Numbered from the stretch's first letter, positions 18,330-25,879 are shown. The stretch: DNA of 28,339 nucleotides from Eubacteriales bacterium (GCA_030527765.1 JAUNAE010000008.1:1-28339), one strand, 5' to 3'. The notes: a model not told the origin generated them from the sequence alone. A program made the numbers and translations.

Positions 18330-18943
18330 AAGTTTTCTCCTGCTAAGATTTTATAAATTGGCAACAATCCTTCATCCTTTAAGAACGTCTTCATGGTATC
18401 GCTAATAATCGGACGAACAATTTCTCTTACCGTTCCAGTTTCCGAAATAAACTCTGCTTCTTTCAAAATGTGCTTATAGTTATCTCGCACCTTGATTACT
18501 GCAGCATCAGACCATTTTGCAATTCTCTCATCATGTTCCTGCAATCCATGAATAAATCCAATCAAATCACTATCATGCAGTTCGGAGATTCCAAGAATCA
18601 TTTTTTCACGGAATACATTATTCATGAACTCATAGAAAGTCCGATCCGTCAGCATAACCAAAACAACACATAATTGTTTTTGCGTCATTGCATCCTGTCG
18701 AGAAAAAAACTCGATAAATTCATCATTCACAGCTTTGATTCTTCTAGCTGTTACAACACGTATATTGTCTGCTCTACTGGAAGAAGCAGCGTTGAAAACA
18801 TTCTCGTTTTGACTTAACTCTTTTATTTCATCAAGCGTCTTTCCATCTCTTAGTAATTCAATGCACTGTTTTGTTTCTCGATACCATAGAAGGTCTTTTG
18901 TTCGACAAGCAAAGGGTGCAGATAATACTTTCATCTCGATCAT
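18326..18943 (-). CDS. brxA: BREX protein BrxA (DUF1819)
   Basis: This 205-residue protein of the BrxA/DUF1819 family is recognised by its size, by its start (VLSAPFACRTKDLLWYRETK) and by its place as first core gene before brxB. BrxA proteins are small, helical and reported to bind DNA. The start at 18943 uses GGAGG about 10 nt upstream, located in the last codons of the XRE gene; a second ATG 9 nt downstream is a less well placed alternative. The gap to the regulator is 5 nt. Confidence 0.94.
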   Translation of the reverse strand: MIEMKVLSAPFACRTKDLLWYRETKQCIELLRDGKTLDEIKELSQNENVFNAASSSRADNIRVVTARRIKAVNDEFIEFFSRQDAMTQKQLCVVLVMLTDRTFYEFMNNVFREKMILGISELHDSDLIGFIHGLQEHDERIAKWSDAAVIKVRDNYKHILKEAEFISETGTVREIVRPIISDTMKTFLKDEGLLPIYKILAGENL

Positions 18944-18948
18944 CTACA

Positions 18949-19215
18949 TCATTCCTCCTCTTTGTATACAGGATTCAGTTCTTTCGCTCGTTCCTGTCTC
19001 TTTTTGTATTCATCATCTGGAATGATCTCCATGATATCGCCGATATCGCACTTCAATGCCAGACAGATTTTATTCAGAACATCCGTGGTAACTCGCTCAT
19101 CTTTTCCCAGCGCAGCTAACGCATTGGTTGTAATTCCTGATACTTCTCGAAGTTCCGTTTTGTTCATATTTCTATCGATTAATTCTATCCAAAGCTTTCG
19201 ATAACTGATTGCCAT
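18949..19215 (-). CDS. XRE-type regulator heading the BREX operon
   Basis: This 88-residue Cro/C1-type HTH protein has the pattern LWIELIDRNMNKTELREVSG, then ITTNALAALGKDERVTTDVL and CDIGDIMEI, typical of short HTH_26-like regulators. A charged tail (KKRQERAKELNPVYKEEE) ends in the ribosome binding site for brxA. GAGG 8-9 nt upstream supports the start. Being first in the operon and followed at 5 nt by brxA, it probably autoregulates the BREX operon through the palindrome at 19270-19286. Unlike BrxR regulators described in other BREX loci, it has no WYL domain. Confidence 0.88.
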   Translation of the reverse strand: MAISYRKLWIELIDRNMNKTELREVSGITTNALAALGKDERVTTDVLNKICLALKCDIGDIMEIIPDDEYKKRQERAKELNPVYKEEE

Positions 19216-19269
19216 GATGTCTACCTCACCATATTACCTATACATGAAAATATGCTTGATAACAGTTCT

Positions 19270-19324
19270 TGGGCATAGTACGCCCATCTTGAATCAGTCT
19301 ATCACACGCCACGATATTTTTCAA
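19270..19324 (-). promoter_or_regulatory. BREX operon promoter with candidate operator
   Basis: On the minus strand, TTGAAA (19319-19324), a 17-bp spacer and TAGACT (19296-19301) form a plausible promoter; the -10 is 4 of 6. The palindrome TGGGCATAGTACGCCCA (19270-19286) lies 10 bp downstream of the -10, about where transcription should begin. Its arms match at 11 of 12 if the central A/G mismatch is counted. Repressor binding there would block initiation. The XRE gene start is 55 bp further on. Confidence 0.55.
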
Positions 19325-19395
19325 TATTCAGTTGAATCTATCAATATTTTGTATTCATCATTTCAAGCTCTACTCAAGATGTTTTCTCTCTCTCG

Positions 19396-19503
19396 CAAGC
19401 AGGGCATGGGTGCTACCCATGCGATTTTCTGCTTGTTGGGGAACTCCCCAATCCCCATAAAGATCAGTGTCTTAGACACTGGCTACGCATCCGTTCCGGA
19501 CGC
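19396..19503. other. Array of four hairpins, oriT-like or structured RNA
   Basis: This 108-bp non-coding block has consecutive inverted repeats. CAAGCAG/CTGCTTG (19396-19402/19429-19435) encloses GCATGGGT/ACCCATGC (19404-19411/19415-19422). TTGGGGAACTCCCCAA (19436-19451) follows, then AGTGTCTTAGACACT (19466-19480), then GCATCCG/CGGACGC (19487-19493/19497-19503, one mismatch). No ORF crosses it. The density of hairpins resembles transfer origins of mobilisable elements, and the MobC/relaxase genes are in the same window. A structured RNA ahead of BREX is the alternative. Confidence 0.5.
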
Positions 19504-19523
19504 TTAATGCAATTTCATTCCGT

Positions 19524-19576
19524 CAAAAAAACACCTTATTACCAAACGGCAACTGCCGTTTAATAAATAAGGTGCT
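19524..19576 (-). terminator. Rho-independent terminator of the nitroreductase operon
   Basis: A long stem has arms CACCTTATT (from 19532) and AATAAGGTG (to 19574), with an inner perfect stem AAACGGCA/TGCCGTTT around a short loop. On the minus strand it is followed by seven T residues. It closes the operon 22056-19594 and insulates it from the BREX promoter. Confidence 0.9.
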
Positions 19577-19593
19577 TGACTTGCATTAAATGT

Positions 19594-20241
19594 CTATTGT
19601 CTAAAAGGATTCTTTGCAGGTTCCTCAAAAAAATCTGTCTGATACGGATTACCAAAGCTATTTTCAAAGCAGGTCTTCTCGATTGGGAATCGTTTACCTG
19701 TCATGTTCGGATTCGGCTTAAAATCTTTTGCCGGGTATCCAACATAAAGCATACAAAGAATCTCATAATTCTCTGGAATGTTCAAAATTTCTCGCGCTTT
19801 GTCATGATCAAAGTAACTAATCCATACGGTTCCCAGATCAAGACTTGCCGCCTCCAACATCATATGCGTTGTGACGATTGTGGCATCGGTTGGTCCGCTC
19901 TCTGCTCCTGACTGCGGATGTTTCCAACACACAGTCTTGTCATAACACACGAGAAACACCAGCGGTGCTCCATAATAGTATACATTATTTTTTCGATCCT
20001 CCGTGGCACACTCTTCTGCGATATCTGCATACTTTTTGTCATAGCCAAACGTGCAGAACTGACGAACTTTTTCAAACTGTTCCGGCTGATTTAAGACCAA
20101 AATTCTTTGCGGCTGATAGTCCACAGCCGTCGGGCTCCATCTACCTGCTTCCAAAATTAAATCCACCTTTTCTTTCTCCACAGGTTTCTGGTCAAATTTT
20201 CTTACAGTAATTCTCTTCTTTGATATTTCTCTAAAATCCAT
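19594..20241 (-). CDS. Nitroreductase family protein (FMN)
   Basis: This 215-residue flavin nitroreductase fold protein has an N-terminal RKFDQKPVEKEKVDLILEAG with WSPTAVDYQPQRILVL, a FMN-binding type start. A mid-region LEAASLDLGTVWISYFD and MLYVGYPAKDFKPNP near the C-terminus complete the pattern. Enzymes of this family reduce nitro groups, quinones or flavins with NAD(P)H. It lacks the ferredoxin domain present in its two neighbours. AGGAGATG 9 nt upstream fixes the start. It begins 2 nt after the sirtuin stop codon and ends the three-gene operon. Its natural substrate is unknown. Confidence 0.9.
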   Translation of the reverse strand: MDFREISKKRITVRKFDQKPVEKEKVDLILEAGRWSPTAVDYQPQRILVLNQPEQFEKVRQFCTFGYDKKYADIAEECATEDRKNNVYYYGAPLVFLVCYDKTVCWKHPQSGAESGPTDATIVTTHMMLEAASLDLGTVWISYFDHDKAREILNIPENYEILCMLYVGYPAKDFKPNPNMTGKRFPIEKTCFENSFGNPYQTDFFEEPAKNPFRQ

Positions 20242-20243
20242 AC

Positions 20244-21158
20244 TTACAACATCTCCTTTACCAATTCATCAATATCTCCATCCAAACAAATGGAACGTTT
20301 TTCAATCTCTTCCGGTGCATAAGCCTGTCCATAATTCATACAGATATACTGCGCTTTCGGATTCTGATAGGTTTGCTGCCAGAAATTATATTTAATAATA
20401 CTTGGCGTATTGTATCCAACTCCAAGTTCTAGATAAACAATGTTCGTATTTCTATGCCTTCTCACAAAATCATCATAGCGACTGGCTGCCGTATCCCATC
20501 CTCCATCCTGTACAAATGTCTGATCTGAACGAAGATTCATAGTCATAGGCTTTCCACATTTTGGGCATCTTGGAAGCACTTCAGAAGGAATCGTCATCTT
20601 GATATTTCTGTCTTCCGGAACAACAAGTGTTCCGTCCGCCTCAATCTCAAACCCCTGCGCCAATACCATCTTTCGTATCACATTTTCGTTATCATAAGTA
20701 TCATCATGACACGGATCACTGCACTGGAATAATCCGTAATCACCTTGCGTATAAAATAAACGTTTCTTATCAAATCCTGATTTCTGAAAACAGTGATCCA
20801 CATTTGTCGTCAGCACAAAATAATCCTTATTTTTGACTAACCGGAATATGTTTTCATAAGTACGTTTTGGTGCATCCATATAGCGATTGATATAAATAAA
20901 CCGGCTCCAATACGCCCAATGTTCTTCCAATGTTTCATATTTCTGAAATCCGCCAACGTACATGCTCTGAAAATGATATTTCTTGATAAAATCATAGAAA
21001 TAAGTTTCAAAGCGATTTCCTTCATAGATAAATCCTGCTGATGTGGAAAGTCCGGCTCCTGCTCCGATCAGAATCGCATCCGCATCCTGCAAAATCTTTT
21101 TTACATGTTCGGTTGTATTGTCTTTTACTGTGCTTTTATTTTTCAAATCAAACAACAT
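20244..21158 (-). CDS. SirTM-like Sir2 family protein, probable ADP-ribosyltransferase type
   Basis: This 304-residue Sir2 fold protein has the NAD loop GAGAGLSTSAG, the Asn motif TTNVDHCFQKSG and two zinc-binding Cys pairs (QCSDPC and RCPKCGK). Where classical sirtuins have the catalytic His of the HG motif, this protein reads YTQGDYG, with Gln. That replacement, with the Asn kept, is a known mark of class M sirtuins (SirTM), which ADP-ribosylate a lipoylated GcvH-like protein in pathogens. No macrodomain, GcvH-L or lipoate ligase gene is in view, so the target is unknown. I start it at 21158, 4 nt after the upstream gene's stop; the longer frame from 21239 overlaps that gene by 77 nt. Confidence 0.8.
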   Translation of the reverse strand: MLFDLKNKSTVKDNTTEHVKKILQDADAILIGAGAGLSTSAGFIYEGNRFETYFYDFIKKYHFQSMYVGGFQKYETLEEHWAYWSRFIYINRYMDAPKRTYENIFRLVKNKDYFVLTTNVDHCFQKSGFDKKRLFYTQGDYGLFQCSDPCHDDTYDNENVIRKMVLAQGFEIEADGTLVVPEDRNIKMTIPSEVLPRCPKCGKPMTMNLRSDQTFVQDGGWDTAASRYDDFVRRHRNTNIVYLELGVGYNTPSIIKYNFWQQTYQNPKAQYICMNYGQAYAPEEIEKRSICLDGDIDELVKEML

Positions 21159-21162
21159 TCCT

Positions 21163-22056
21163 TTATTTCCTACCCTTCTGTCTGTCATGCGAATATCGAT
21201 GGATTTTGCTTGTCCTGTCCTTTTGTACTCCTCTTGCATAAGTAATCTCCGGATAACCGAATCCGACGATTAGTTTTGTATAGTGATCATGTGGAATATT
21301 CAGCATCGCTCTAGCTTCCGATGCTAATTCATTCAGTACTTCCGCTGGATAACTCATGATTGTTGTTCCAAGACCATATGCATTACACAAAAGTTCAAAA
21401 TATGCTGTTGCAATATTACAATTTACTTTGCTGTCTTCTGCCCACTTTCCAGCGCATCTTTCATGTGCAATAAATAAATGCGGTGCCCCACAAAACAGTA
21501 AATCATTTTTGCGAACGGTCTTCTCAGATTCTTTCATCTTTCGATAATAAAAATCGCTGAAGCTTTGCGTGTACTCATGCTTTTTCGCTTTCGCATCCAT
21601 TACCGCATAAGCATTCTTCCAGATTTCTTTCACACGGTCTTTATCGTCAATCACTGTGTATTCCACGTTGCAGGAATTACCGCCGGTCGGTGCAGCTTGC
21701 ATTGCCGATAGTATGTGATCGATGATCTTGGGATCTACGTTCTGATCAAGGAATCTTCTGCAGGAGCGGCGATTCGTTACGAGCTGTTCCATATACTGTC
21801 CCATCTCCTTTGGTACTGGAGGCAACGAATCCTGTGGATCTTTATCAAAAATCGAAATTGCTCCAACCGGACATACCCCAAGACAATGTTGGCACTTCCA
21901 ACATCCCCTCCATCCAAATCTCTCAAACTCCTTCATGTATGGATAACCTTCCGTGTCGTAATCGATCACCATACCGGAACAAACATTTTTACATTTTCCA
22001 CATCGAATGCACTTCGTTTTATCTACAACAAAATGTGTTTTTTCTTTCATACCCAT
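21163..22056 (-). CDS. Ferredoxin-nitroreductase fusion 1
   Basis: This 297-residue protein has two [4Fe-4S] motifs in the first 65 residues, CIRCGKCKNVC and CWKCQHCLGVCP. A nitroreductase-like FMN domain follows (VTNRRSCRRFLDQNVDPKII, AAPTGGNS, LLFCGAPHLFIAH, NIPHDHYTKLIVGFGYPEI). It should pass electrons from a ferredoxin-type centre to FMN and reduce an electrophilic substrate in the cytoplasm. GAGGTG about 10 nt upstream supports the start. It is the first gene of an operon with the sirtuin and a simple nitroreductase, and has a paralogue at 24992-25879 under the same box. Its substrate is unknown. Confidence 0.9.
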   Translation of the reverse strand: MGMKEKTHFVVDKTKCIRCGKCKNVCSGMVIDYDTEGYPYMKEFERFGWRGCWKCQHCLGVCPVGAISIFDKDPQDSLPPVPKEMGQYMEQLVTNRRSCRRFLDQNVDPKIIDHILSAMQAAPTGGNSCNVEYTVIDDKDRVKEIWKNAYAVMDAKAKKHEYTQSFSDFYYRKMKESEKTVRKNDLLFCGAPHLFIAHERCAGKWAEDSKVNCNIATAYFELLCNAYGLGTTIMSYPAEVLNELASEARAMLNIPHDHYTKLIVGFGYPEITYARGVQKDRTSKIHRYSHDRQKGRK

Positions 22057-22090
22057 TTTCGTAAGTCACCTCTTTTTTCTTGATGATTTT

Positions 22091-22119
22091 ATATTAGCGG
22101 ATAATCATAACCGAAAAAA
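22091..22119 (-). promoter_or_regulatory. Promoter of the ferredoxin-nitroreductase 1 operon
   Basis: The -10 is TAATAT (22091-22096), 17 bp from a T6 tract (22114-22119) that sits in the -35 slot and forms the edge of the shared 45-bp box. The poor -35 suggests an activated promoter. The same geometry recurs at 25915-25943. Confidence 0.55.
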
Positions 22120-22157
22120 GTACGCACAATTTTATTACATAGGCACCTTTTTGTAAC
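22113..22157. repeat. 45-bp shared regulatory box, copy 1 (HxlR operator candidate)
   Basis: The box is identical at 43 of 45 positions to 25937-25981, while the flanks differ. It holds TTAC-N14-GTAA and two GCAC-(n)2-TTTT elements 19 bp apart. It lies between the divergent HxlR gene and ferredoxin-nitroreductase 1, so it can serve both directions. Confidence 0.8.
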
Positions 22158-22166
22158 TTATGCATA

Positions 22167-22195
22167 TTGAACGATTTTTGATGTTGCACTATAAT
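22167..22195 (+). promoter_or_regulatory. Promoter of the HxlR gene
   Basis: TTGAAC (22167-22172), a 17-bp spacer and a perfect TATAAT (22190-22195) lie 45 bp before the ATG at 22241. The shared box is 10 bp upstream of the -35. Confidence 0.75.
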
Positions 22196-22240
22196 TTGAA
22201 TGTAACATTCTAAAAGATACTAATGGGTGGAGGTGATCGA

Positions 22241-22573
22241 ATGAAAACAAAAGATGAGCTTCCTGAATGTCCGGTTGCCACAACAGTTTCTCTGATCGGA
22301 AGCAAGTGGAAGCTGCTGATTATGCGTAATCTTTTGGCTCGTCCCTGGAGATTTAATGAGTTGAAGAAAAGTCTGGACGGCATCAGTCAGAAGGTACTGA
22401 CCGATAGTCTTCGTTCCATGGAGGAAGATGGTATTATTATCCGCACGGTTTACCCTGAAGTGCCGCCGCGCGTGGAATACTCCCTTTCGCCACTTGGCGA
22501 ATCTATGCGTCCCATCATTTTCTCTATGGAACAGTGGGGAAATGACTACAAACAAAGTTTTGGAACGGAATAA
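22241..22573 (+). CDS. HxlR-family (MarR/DUF24) redox-type regulator
   Basis: This 110-residue winged-helix protein has the family start ELPECPVATTVSLIGSKWKL, core FNELKKSLDGISQKVLTDSL, and PRVEYSLSPLGESMRPI. C10 is the conserved Cys used by relatives such as YodB, CatR and HypR to sense quinones, hypochlorite or disulfide stress, and HypR and YodB control nitroreductases. The ATG at 22241 has GGAGGTG 5-6 nt upstream; the ATG at 22223 has none. It is the only clear plus-strand gene and is divergent from a nitroreductase operon. It probably binds the shared 45-bp box and regulates both nitroreductase operons. Confidence 0.92.
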   Translation: MKTKDELPECPVATTVSLIGSKWKLLIMRNLLARPWRFNELKKSLDGISQKVLTDSLRSMEEDGIIIRTVYPEVPPRVEYSLSPLGESMRPIIFSMEQWGNDYKQSFGTE

Positions 22574-22587
22574 ACATCCTCAAGAAA

Positions 22588-22636
22588 AGCAAAGGATGCA
22601 TTGGTCTATTGCGACTGATGCATCCTTTTTCTTTTG
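22588..22636. terminator. Bidirectional terminator between convergent genes
   Basis: An 11-bp perfect stem AAAGGATGCAT (22591-22601)/ATGCATCCTTT (22618-22628) has T-rich tracts on both outer sides. It ends the HxlR transcript on the plus strand and the transporter operon on the minus strand. Confidence 0.85.
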
Positions 22637-22648
22637 TTATATTTGATT

Positions 22649-23440
22649 TTATTGATTCACACCACTGAATTCACAGTTCTTCAGCTGTTCTTCTGCCAGA
22701 TGGCAGGTTCTTCGTTCCTTCTCTACAAGCTTCTTTACAAAATCAGTAGCCGGATTCTTCAATAATTCAGATGGTTTATCGTATTGCTGAATTTCACCAT
22801 GATCCAACACAAGTACCTTTGTTCCTAGCTTTAACGCTTCAGAGATGTCATGTGTCACAAACATTACAGTAATTCCGGTTTCTTCATAGATTCTCTTCAG
22901 TTCTGTCTGAAGCTGACCTCTTGTGATCTCATCAACTGCCCCGAATGGTTCATCCATAAGAAGCAGCTCCGGTGAAGCGGCAAGTGCTCTTGCAATACCT
23001 ACTCTCTGCTGCTGACCACCGGAAAGCTCAGACGGATAACGCTGGCGCAGCTCATCCTCAAGCCCTACAATCTTCATCCATTTTTCTACTGCCGTCCTGG
23101 TACGCTTCTTATCCTTCTTGTTGAGTAGATTCGGAACATACGCAATATTTTCTTCCACTGTCATATGAGGAAACAAAACACTTCCCTGAATGGCGTAGCC
23201 GATATTTCTGCGAAGCATTGTCTGATCCACAGTGGAGATGTCCTGTCCGTCCACAAAAATTTTTCCCTCTGTCGGCTGAATCAGACCGTTTACCATTTTC
23301 AGTGCAGTTGTCTTCCCACAGCCGGAAGAACCAATGATGGTAACAAATTCTCCTTTCTCCACAGCGAGATTAAAATGCTCCATAATCACCTTATCGCCAT
23401 ATGCTTTCTTGATATCCTTAAATTCAATGACTGCTGCCAT
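22649..23440 (-). CDS. ABC transporter ATPase of the OpuC/EgtUV (quaternary amine) type
   Basis: This 263-residue ABC ATPase has Walker A GSSGCGKTT, signature LSGGQQQRVGIARALA, Walker B LLLMDEPFGAVD and an H-loop VTHD. It matches the ProV/OpuCA group (GYAIQGSVLFPHMTVEENIA, MVNGLIQPTEG). It lacks the C-terminal CBS domains of osmo-regulated OpuA/OpuC ATPases. It powers import together with the adjacent permease/binding protein. The start at 23440 follows AAGGTG; an in-frame GTG at 23449 is a less likely start. It is the last gene of the operon, before the bidirectional terminator. Confidence 0.9.
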   Translation of the reverse strand: MAAVIEFKDIKKAYGDKVIMEHFNLAVEKGEFVTIIGSSGCGKTTALKMVNGLIQPTEGKIFVDGQDISTVDQTMLRRNIGYAIQGSVLFPHMTVEENIAYVPNLLNKKDKKRTRTAVEKWMKIVGLEDELRQRYPSELSGGQQQRVGIARALAASPELLLMDEPFGAVDEITRGQLQTELKRIYEETGITVMFVTHDISEALKLGTKVLVLDHGEIQQYDKPSELLKNPATDFVKKLVEKERRTCHLAEEQLKNCEFSGVNQ

Positions 23441-23453
23441 GTCTTTCACCTTC

Positions 23454-24995
23454 CTATTCGTTCAGTAATCCTTTTTCTGCCAGAAACTCACGAGCCAATT
23501 CCTTGGCATCCTTTCCCTCGGATTCTACCTGATAATTCATATTTGCCATTTCATCATTTGTCAAAACACCGGTGAGCTTATCGAATACGGTATAAAGTTC
23601 CGGATGTGCTTCCAGCACTTCTGTGCGGATGACATTTCCACACATATCTGCCGGGAAGAACTGTAAATCATCCTCCAGCACCACAAGGTCGGAATCTGTC
23701 AGCTGTCCGTCCGTTGTAAATATCGTCATCAGATCAATCTTGCCCTGATTGATTGCCTGGTACTTCAATCCGATATCCAGATCCATGGTTTTTCCAAATT
23801 CAAATCCATACACTGCACACAGTGCATCATATCCATCCTCTCGCTCGAAGAAGTCATATTCTGCGCCGAAAGTCAACTGATCAGCAACTGCAATGAGATC
23901 TGAGTAAGTCTCCAGATTGTATTTCTCTGCAATTTCTTTACGCACACCGATACCAAACATGTCACTGAATCCATACATGCCAACCCACTGCTGATTCAAT
24001 TCCTCCTGATATCCCTGATTCAGCTCATCAAACATATCATCCTGATATAGACCGTCTCGCAGAAGGATCATGTTCCAACCGGTTCCGGTATATTCCGGAT
24101 AGAGATCAAATTCTCCGCTTTCCATTCCCGGTGCAATGATTGCCCCATTGATTCCCTGTGTCATTTCCACTTCCAGATCCGTATCCTGCTCAATGAGAAG
24201 CTGCAGCATATCTCCGATAATATACTGCTCCGTCATCGGCTTTGTTGCGATATGTATCGTATCCTTCTTCTGCGTAGAAAGAATCATATTTCCAAGAAGG
24301 CTAATGATAATCGCTGCCACTACGATTCCTATACCAATACGTGCTTTCTTTCCAATGCGCACTCTCTTCTTCAGCGTATTTTCAACCACGCCCATGATTG
24401 CATCGATCACAAGTGCAAGCAGCGCAATCAGTAAGCTTCCAACCATTGTCATCGCCATGTTATTCATGGTGATACCACGATAGATGGCTACACCAAGTCC
24501 TCCGGCACCAATGAAGGAAGCAATACCGGCCAAGGCAATCGTCATTGTCACCATGCTGCGAATTCCGGAAAACACAACCGGCATAGCGAGCGGCAGTTTA
24601 ATCTTAAACAAGATCTGTATTCTGGTACTGCCCATACCCTTTGCTGCTTCCAAAATCGCATCATCTACATTCGTAAGACCAGTATGCATGTTTCGAACCA
24701 TCGGGAGCAATGCATATACCGTCAAAGCAATAATTGCTGTTGCATTTCCGACTCCAGAGAAAGGAATTAAAAATCCCAACATAGAAATGGATGGTATCGT
24801 GTAAAGAAAGTTAATCACTGCAAGTGTCGGCTTTGCTGCTTTCTGATATTCACTAATCAACAGTCCGGCAATCCCACCTATGATAATTGCAATCACGATT
24901 GCTGTCGTACTGATTTGAAGATGCTCCAATAAAAGCTCTAAGAAAAAACTTTTTCTGCTTAAAAATAGCTCCCACATTCCCTGTATCATATTCAT
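23454..24995 (-). CDS. Fused ABC permease and substrate-binding protein (OpuC/EgtU type)
   Basis: This 513-residue fusion has a permease (about residues 1-215) with several membrane segments and the cytoplasmic coupling loop AAKGMGSTRIQILFKIKLPL. One further membrane helix (about 220-242) precedes an extracellular ligand-binding domain (245-513) with KPMTEQYIIGDML and GEFDLYPEYTGTGW. Such fusions import glycine betaine, choline or carnitine, or ergothioneine (EgtU). The ATG overlaps the upstream stop (ATGA), with GGAGGAG as ribosome binding site. It is coupled to ferredoxin-nitroreductase 2 and the ATPase. Redox partners and the HxlR-type box favour a thiol or stress-related ligand over plain osmoprotection, but the ligand is undecided. 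Confidence 0.9.
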   Translation of the reverse strand: MNMIQGMWELFLSRKSFFLELLLEHLQISTTAIVIAIIIGGIAGLLISEYQKAAKPTLAVINFLYTIPSISMLGFLIPFSGVGNATAIIALTVYALLPMVRNMHTGLTNVDDAILEAAKGMGSTRIQILFKIKLPLAMPVVFSGIRSMVTMTIALAGIASFIGAGGLGVAIYRGITMNNMAMTMVGSLLIALLALVIDAIMGVVENTLKKRVRIGKKARIGIGIVVAAIIISLLGNMILSTQKKDTIHIATKPMTEQYIIGDMLQLLIEQDTDLEVEMTQGINGAIIAPGMESGEFDLYPEYTGTGWNMILLRDGLYQDDMFDELNQGYQEELNQQWVGMYGFSDMFGIGVRKEIAEKYNLETYSDLIAVADQLTFGAEYDFFEREDGYDALCAVYGFEFGKTMDLDIGLKYQAINQGKIDLMTIFTTDGQLTDSDLVVLEDDLQFFPADMCGNVIRTEVLEAHPELYTVFDKLTGVLTNDEMANMNYQVESEGKDAKELAREFLAEKGLLNE

Positions 24996-25879
24996 TTATT
25001 CTCTCCTCCCTGTGTCTTCTGAAATGGTCTATGAATCCTGCTTGAGTCCATCTTTTTCTGTACTCCTCGGCGATATTTGATCTCCGGATAGCCAAATGCC
25101 AACAGCATCGGAATATAATGATCCTCCGGTATGTTCAGCATTTTCTTAACCTCCGGCATGGTATTTAACACACCAAGCGGAAATGTCAGCATGGCACAGC
25201 CAAGCCCCATACCATTGCAAAGAATTTCGAAATAGGCACTTGCCACAATAGCATCCGGTACCGGCTCCCCTTTTCCAAGCGGAACATGCGGAATTAACAG
25301 ATGTGGCGCACCACAAAACAGCATATCCGGTCTGACTGTCTTCTCCCATCGCTTCATATCCTCAAAGCTTGCTTTATCAAATCCTTCCGGATAAATTCCC
25401 TCTGTTGCAAGTTCATCCATCCTTGTATATGCAAGGTCTCTGAATTCCTTCATTGCATCCTTGTCATCGATTAAAGTGAACTCTACCTGTTGTTTGTTTC
25501 CGCCATTCGGTGCATTCGCTAACAGATCCATCAATTCATTGACAACATCCGCAGAGACATCCTTGTCTATAAATCTTCGGCATGTGTGCCGATTCGCAAT
25601 TACAGATTTGATTACGGGTGCTGTTTCCTTAACCGGAAGCTGTGTCATACTTTCTTCCGGTTTATGATGAAAAATGGAAATTGCACCAACCGGACAAACC
25701 GCAAGACAGTGTTCGCATTTCCAACACCCATTCCATCCAAAAGCATCAAATTCCTTCATGACAGGTTTGTTATCCTTGTCCATCTCCAATACGGCACCGG
25801 GACATACCTTGATACACTGTCCACATCCGATACATTTATCCCGATCTACTTCAAAATAGGCTTTTTCTTTCATCGTCAT
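24992..25879 (-). CDS. Ferredoxin-nitroreductase fusion 2
   Basis: This 295-residue paralogue of the protein at 21163-22056 has the same order: CIGCGQCIKVCPG and CWKCEHCLAVCPVGAISIF for two 4Fe-4S clusters, then an FMN nitroreductase domain (VIANRHTCRRFIDKDVSADVV, NAPNGGNKQQVEF, MLFCGAPHLLIPH, NIPEDHYIPMLLAFGYPEI). The copies share most motif residues but differ widely in between, so the duplication is old. The start at 25879 has GGAG 6 nt upstream; an ATG two codons later is possible. It leads the operon with the amine/thiol transporter. Its substrate is unknown. Confidence 0.9.
   Translation of the reverse strand: MTMKEKAYFEVDRDKCIGCGQCIKVCPGAVLEMDKDNKPVMKEFDAFGWNGCWKCEHCLAVCPVGAISIFHHKPEESMTQLPVKETAPVIKSVIANRHTCRRFIDKDVSADVVNELMDLLANAPNGGNKQQVEFTLIDDKDAMKEFRDLAYTRMDELATEGIYPEGFDKASFEDMKRWEKTVRPDMLFCGAPHLLIPHVPLGKGEPVPDAIVASAYFEILCNGMGLGCAMLTFPLGVLNTMPEVKKMLNIPEDHYIPMLLAFGYPEIKYRRGVQKKMDSSRIHRPFQKTQGGENK

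Noticed and set aside
19214..19507. Plus-strand ORF across the BREX promoter and hairpin block
   Set aside because: It covers the minus-strand promoter, an operator-like palindrome and several hairpins, has no recognisable protein features and no good ribosome binding site.
21159..21239. N-terminal extension of the sirtuin to the ATG at 21239
   Set aside because: It would overlap the ferredoxin-nitroreductase gene by 77 nt, and those residues (KRTGQAKSIDIRMTDRRVG) are the shifted frame of that gene's end; the Sir2 fold starts after 21158.
22220..22555. Minus-strand ORF of 111 codons opposite the HxlR gene
   Set aside because: The plus-strand HxlR protein matches a known family and has promoter, ribosome binding site and terminator; the opposite frame has none.
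24853..25095. Minus-strand 80-codon ORF across the gene junction
   Set aside because: It is an alternative frame of the coupled ferredoxin-nitroreductase 2 and permease genes; both real frames are continuous there.
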